Assembly: GCA_029259605.1 (NCBI GenBank)
Contig: JAJDEV010000061.1
Span: forward strand, 1-35,388
Direction of reading: 5' to 3'
From: Planctomycetota bacterium
GTDB lineage: Bacteria; Planctomycetota; UBA1135; GCA-002686595
DNA length: 35,388 bases
Numbering within the stretch: the stretch's first letter is position 1; the number at the start of each line of letters is the position of its first letter. The position numbers and the translations under genes are program-made. Below, in pieces: positions 33,048-35,388 of this stretch. Under the pieces are notes generated by a model. That model saw nothing but the letters and a program-made list of their open reading frames with translations. It was not told the DNA's origin and did no database searches.

Positions 33048-33085
33048 AGGAGCCCTAGCCCTCCACGGAGCCCATCGAAACAGAC

Positions 33086-34015
33086 ATGTCGGAAGCCAAT
33101 CGCACGGTACGCATCGTGACCAATGACGAGGCGCTCTTCGCCGCCGCGCGGGGGGCCGTCGCCTCGCTCGAAGGCTGGGAGATGGGCGAGCCCCAAACGA
33201 TCGAGGACTTGCTCACGAGCCGGCCGACGCCGGGCGACGTGATCCTGATCGACGCCTGGCTGCGCACCGAAAACGTCTACGAGTCGTGCCGCCGACTGAC
33301 CGGCAAGACGCGCAGTCGCACGTATGTCGTGACGGATGAGCGCAACGACCTCGCGGCCGAGATCGCGGCGTTCTGCGGCGCGACCGGAACGCTCGCGCGG
33401 CCGATCTCCGGCAAGGGATTGCGCGCGCTGCTCGACGCCGACTCGGGACGCCGCGAGCTTCCCCAGGAGGGGCGCGAGCAGGAGCGCAGCACACGCGAGT
33501 TGCCGGAGAACCTGCTGCGCGATCTCGTCGGCGACGGCGCGAACCGTCTCATCGACGTGCTCACCGATCCCGAGACCGGGCTGTACAGCTACGAGTACCT
33601 CTCGTTCAAACTCGACGAAGAGTTCAAGCGCGCGCAGCGCTTCGAGCAACCGCTCTCGTGCGTGATGCTCGGCTTCGAGGGGCAGGTGTCGGACGACGTG
33701 CTCGGTTCGCTCTCGAGCATCTTCCTCAACGCGTCGCGCGACACGGACTTGCTCGGCCGCTTCGACCAGAGCTCGTTCCTGTTCTTCCTCCCGAACACCG
33801 GACCGGACGGCGCGAGCGTGATGGCGACCCGCATCCGCGGTTCGGCCGAGGAGCAGGGGCTGCGCGACCTGGTCGGGGACGACCTGGCGATCGCGGTGGG
33901 AATCTCCTACTGCCCGCACCCGGACATCAAGCGCCGCGAAGACCTGTTCGCGCGCGCACGTGCGGCGTTCCTCGCCGCGCAGCGCGAGGGCGGCGTCGTC
34001 GTCAGCGCCGACTAG
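33086..34015 (+). CDS. Pseudo-receiver plus degenerate GGDEF protein
   Basis: The 309-residue protein starts with a receiver-like domain (about 5-118). Asp56 is at the phosphoacceptor place, and Arg105 is in ARPIS where receivers have Lys-Pro. Then a GGDEF-type domain follows (about 158-305): DPETGLYSYEYLSFKLDEEF, ASRDTDLLGRFDQSSFLFFL. The catalytic GGDEF has become DQSSF (226-230), so c-di-GMP synthesis is unlikely. It may bind nucleotide or act as a protein switch. The FHA-like gene follows after 12 bases and the kinase after that, suggesting a signalling unit. Confidence 0.8.
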   Translation: MSEANRTVRIVTNDEALFAAARGAVASLEGWEMGEPQTIEDLLTSRPTPGDVILIDAWLRTENVYESCRRLTGKTRSRTYVVTDERNDLAAEIAAFCGATGTLARPISGKGLRALLDADSGRRELPQEGREQERSTRELPENLLRDLVGDGANRLIDVLTDPETGLYSYEYLSFKLDEEFKRAQRFEQPLSCVMLGFEGQVSDDVLGSLSSIFLNASRDTDLLGRFDQSSFLFFLPNTGPDGASVMATRIRGSAEEQGLRDLVGDDLAIAVGISYCPHPDIKRREDLFARARAAFLAAQREGGVVVSAD

Positions 34016-34027
34016 CGCGGCCTGACG

Positions 34028-34708
34028 ATGTCGGATCGTCGCAACGACGCTCCGTTCCTGCTCTCCGTCGACGGCGCCGGACAGTACCTCGTCGCCGCGG
34101 GTGCGCGCTTCGTGCTCGGGCACTTGCGCGGCGGCGCGGCCGACCTCCCGTTCCTCGCCGACCTCGGCGCGCGGCACGCGCTGCTCGAACGCACGGACTC
34201 GCTGCGCGACGGTGCCACCTGGTCGATCACGGCGTTCGGTGACGAGCGCGTCTACGTGAACGGCGAGCGCACGGCGGAGCGCCGCGTCCTCGCGCGCGGG
34301 GACAACGTGCGCCTCGGCGAGAACCTGACGTTCCGCTTCCGCGCGCCCGACCCGGCGAGCGAGAGCACGATGCTCTACTTCCCCGAGGGCATCGACTGCG
34401 CGGGAGGGCGGCACGTCCTCCTGTTCTCCGACGGCGAGGGCGGGCGCATCCGCGTCGGCTGCAAGGGACAGCGCCACGTCCTCGTGCCGCGGCTCGAACA
34501 CGACGTCACGCTGGTGCGAGGGGCCGACCGCCTCTTCGTGCGCTGCGAAGCGCGCATTCGTTGCCACGCCGAGGACGCGCGCGACGAGGCCGAGTCCGGC
34601 GGAGTGTCCATCCCGCTCCCGCTCGCGCGCCGCCTCGACCTCGCCATCGGCGCCCCCGAGGGGAGCCGACCGCCGTTCGGCCTCGCCGTCGGTCCGTCCG
34701 AGCTGTGA
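34028..34708 (+). CDS. FHA-like domain protein
   Basis: This 226-residue protein resembles an FHA or FHA-like beta domain: YLVAAGARFVLGH where FHA domains have GR.xxxxI, LGARHALLER for the S/R-x-x-H part, and VYVNGERTAERRVLARGDNV then RLGENLTFRF for the typical NG.x... L..GD.I.LG. pattern. Such domains bind phosphothreonine peptides. The arginine and serine that read phosphothreonine are not clearly present, so binding is uncertain. A second, weaker beta segment repeats after 135. Being next to a Ser/Thr kinase supports a phosphorylation role. Confidence 0.7.
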   Translation: MSDRRNDAPFLLSVDGAGQYLVAAGARFVLGHLRGGAADLPFLADLGARHALLERTDSLRDGATWSITAFGDERVYVNGERTAERRVLARGDNVRLGENLTFRFRAPDPASESTMLYFPEGIDCAGGRHVLLFSDGEGGRIRVGCKGQRHVLVPRLEHDVTLVRGADRLFVRCEARIRCHAEDARDEAESGGVSIPLPLARRLDLAIGAPEGSRPPFGLAVGPSEL

Positions 34709-34811
34709 GCGCCGGCGCCGGCGGTAACGGATCCCGCGGGACGTGCGTAGCCTGGCAGCGTGCGTAGAATGAAGCGCCGCGCGGTTCGCCGCGCGGAACG
34801 CCGCAAGCGAC

Positions 34812-35388
34812 ATGGTCGACTGGGAAACCTTCTACGGATCCTTTCGCCGCCCGGACTTCATCCCGGGCTTCGAGATCCAGAACCACCTCGGGGGTGGAAC
34901 CTTCGGCGAGGTCTACAAGGCGAAGAAGAGCTCGATCGGCAAGTCCTACGCGATCAAGTTCCTGCGGCTCGACGAGGACGCACAGCGCGATGCGGTCGAG
35001 CGCGAGCTCGAGAGCGTGCGCCTCTTCGCGTCGATCGATCACCCGAACCTCGTCACGATCGAGGACATGGGCGTGGTCGAGGGGGTGCCGTATCTCGTCA
35101 TGGGATACGCCGGCGAGGAGACGCTCGCGCGCCACCTCAAGGGCGAGGGCCTCGACCCGAAGCGCGCGATGCGCTACTTCGTCCAGGCTTGCCGCGGCGT
35201 GCTCGCGCTCCACGACCGACGGCTCGCGCACTTCGACCTGAAGCCGTCGAACATCTTCCTGCGCGGCGACGTGGCGCGCGTCGGGGACTACGGCCTCGCC
35301 AAGCTGCTCGTCGAGGGCCGGCAGACGCTCTCGTTCGGGCGTGGGACGCCGCAGTACATGGCGCCCGAGATGCTGAAGAACCGCGCCG
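34812..35388 (+). CDS. Serine/threonine protein kinase, 5' part (runs off the window)
   Basis: Open from ATG 34812 to the window end, this gives 192 residues of an Hanks-type kinase: G-loop GGGTFGEVY (27-35), AIKF with Lys49, a possible Glu66 in the helix, HFDLKPSN (140-147) with catalytic Asp142, DYG (159-161) in place of DFG, and GTPQYMAPE. HFD replaces HRD, so the enzyme is probably not activated by the usual activation-loop arginine contact. The rest, including any membrane or sensor part, lies beyond the window. It follows the FHA-like gene by about 100 bp. Confidence 0.9.
   Translation, partial: MVDWETFYGSFRRPDFIPGFEIQNHLGGGTFGEVYKAKKSSIGKSYAIKFLRLDEDAQRDAVERELESVRLFASIDHPNLVTIEDMGVVEGVPYLVMGYAGEETLARHLKGEGLDPKRAMRYFVQACRGVLALHDRRLAHFDLKPSNIFLRGDVARVGDYGLAKLLVEGRQTLSFGRGTPQYMAPEMLKNRA

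Overview
The window is GC-rich (roughly two thirds or more), densely coded DNA from a bacterium. The gene content suggests a planctomycete or other PVC-group member: a Chlamydia Hc1-like histone domain, selenocysteine machinery, futalosine-type menaquinone genes, a bacterial Ski2-like helicase, NfeD/FloA membrane genes, and kinase/FHA-like/degenerate-GGDEF signalling genes. The lineage is inferred from this mix and is not proven by any marker here. I see no plasmid, phage, CRISPR array or complete insertion sequence, so most of it reads as core chromosome.

Layout. 1-5.6 kb: selD for selenophosphate synthetase, which is itself a selenoprotein (in-frame TGA at 185-187 followed by a SECIS-like hairpin); a small membrane exporter; a glycerophosphodiesterase; the selenocysteine tRNA gene selC at 3482-3579 with its own likely promoter; and two translationally coupled GNAT-like genes. 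5.6-10.5 kb: an NfeD protease, a short NfeD, FloA, a one-TM protein, an EVE-domain protein, and a 61-residue Hc1-like histone domain without a basic tail. 10.6-14.3 kb: mqnD and mqnB (minus strand), recQ, and a 183-bp near-perfect inverted-repeat element starting at the recQ stop codon. 14.3-19.2 kb (minus): a DUF4388 protein and a three-subunit molybdenum hydroxylase of the 4-hydroxybenzoyl-CoA reductase type, the genes joined by TGATG overlaps. 19.2-27.7 kb: a cardiolipin-synthase-like PLD enzyme; two coupled paralogous amidohydrolases, of which the second has lost metal ligands; asd; an alpha/beta-hydrolase fold without a nucleophile; and a Ski2-like helicase. 27.9-31.1 kb: four unidirectional genes, one resembling FtsQ and two encoding unknown membrane proteins. 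31.3-32.9 kb: rplM, rpsI and a YebC-family gene. 33.1 kb to the end: a pseudo-receiver/degenerate GGDEF protein, an FHA-like protein and the start of a Ser/Thr kinase.

How the genes work together. selD makes selenophosphate, and selC supplies the tRNA that decodes UGA, including the UGA in selD itself; selA and selB must lie elsewhere. mqnB and mqnD are two steps of the futalosine route to menaquinone. The NfeD/NfeD/FloA set is a membrane-quality or microdomain module. The three hydroxylase subunits form one FAD, iron-sulfur and molybdenum enzyme.

The most unusual features are: (i) the selD/selC pair with a UGA that standard gene calling would misread; (ii) convergent gene pairs whose two stop codons sit in mirror-image palindromes; (iii) the 183-bp inverted-repeat element after recQ; (iv) the tail-less Hc1 domain; and (v) several enzymes that keep their fold but lack catalytic residues (second amidohydrolase, alpha/beta hydrolase, GGDEF).
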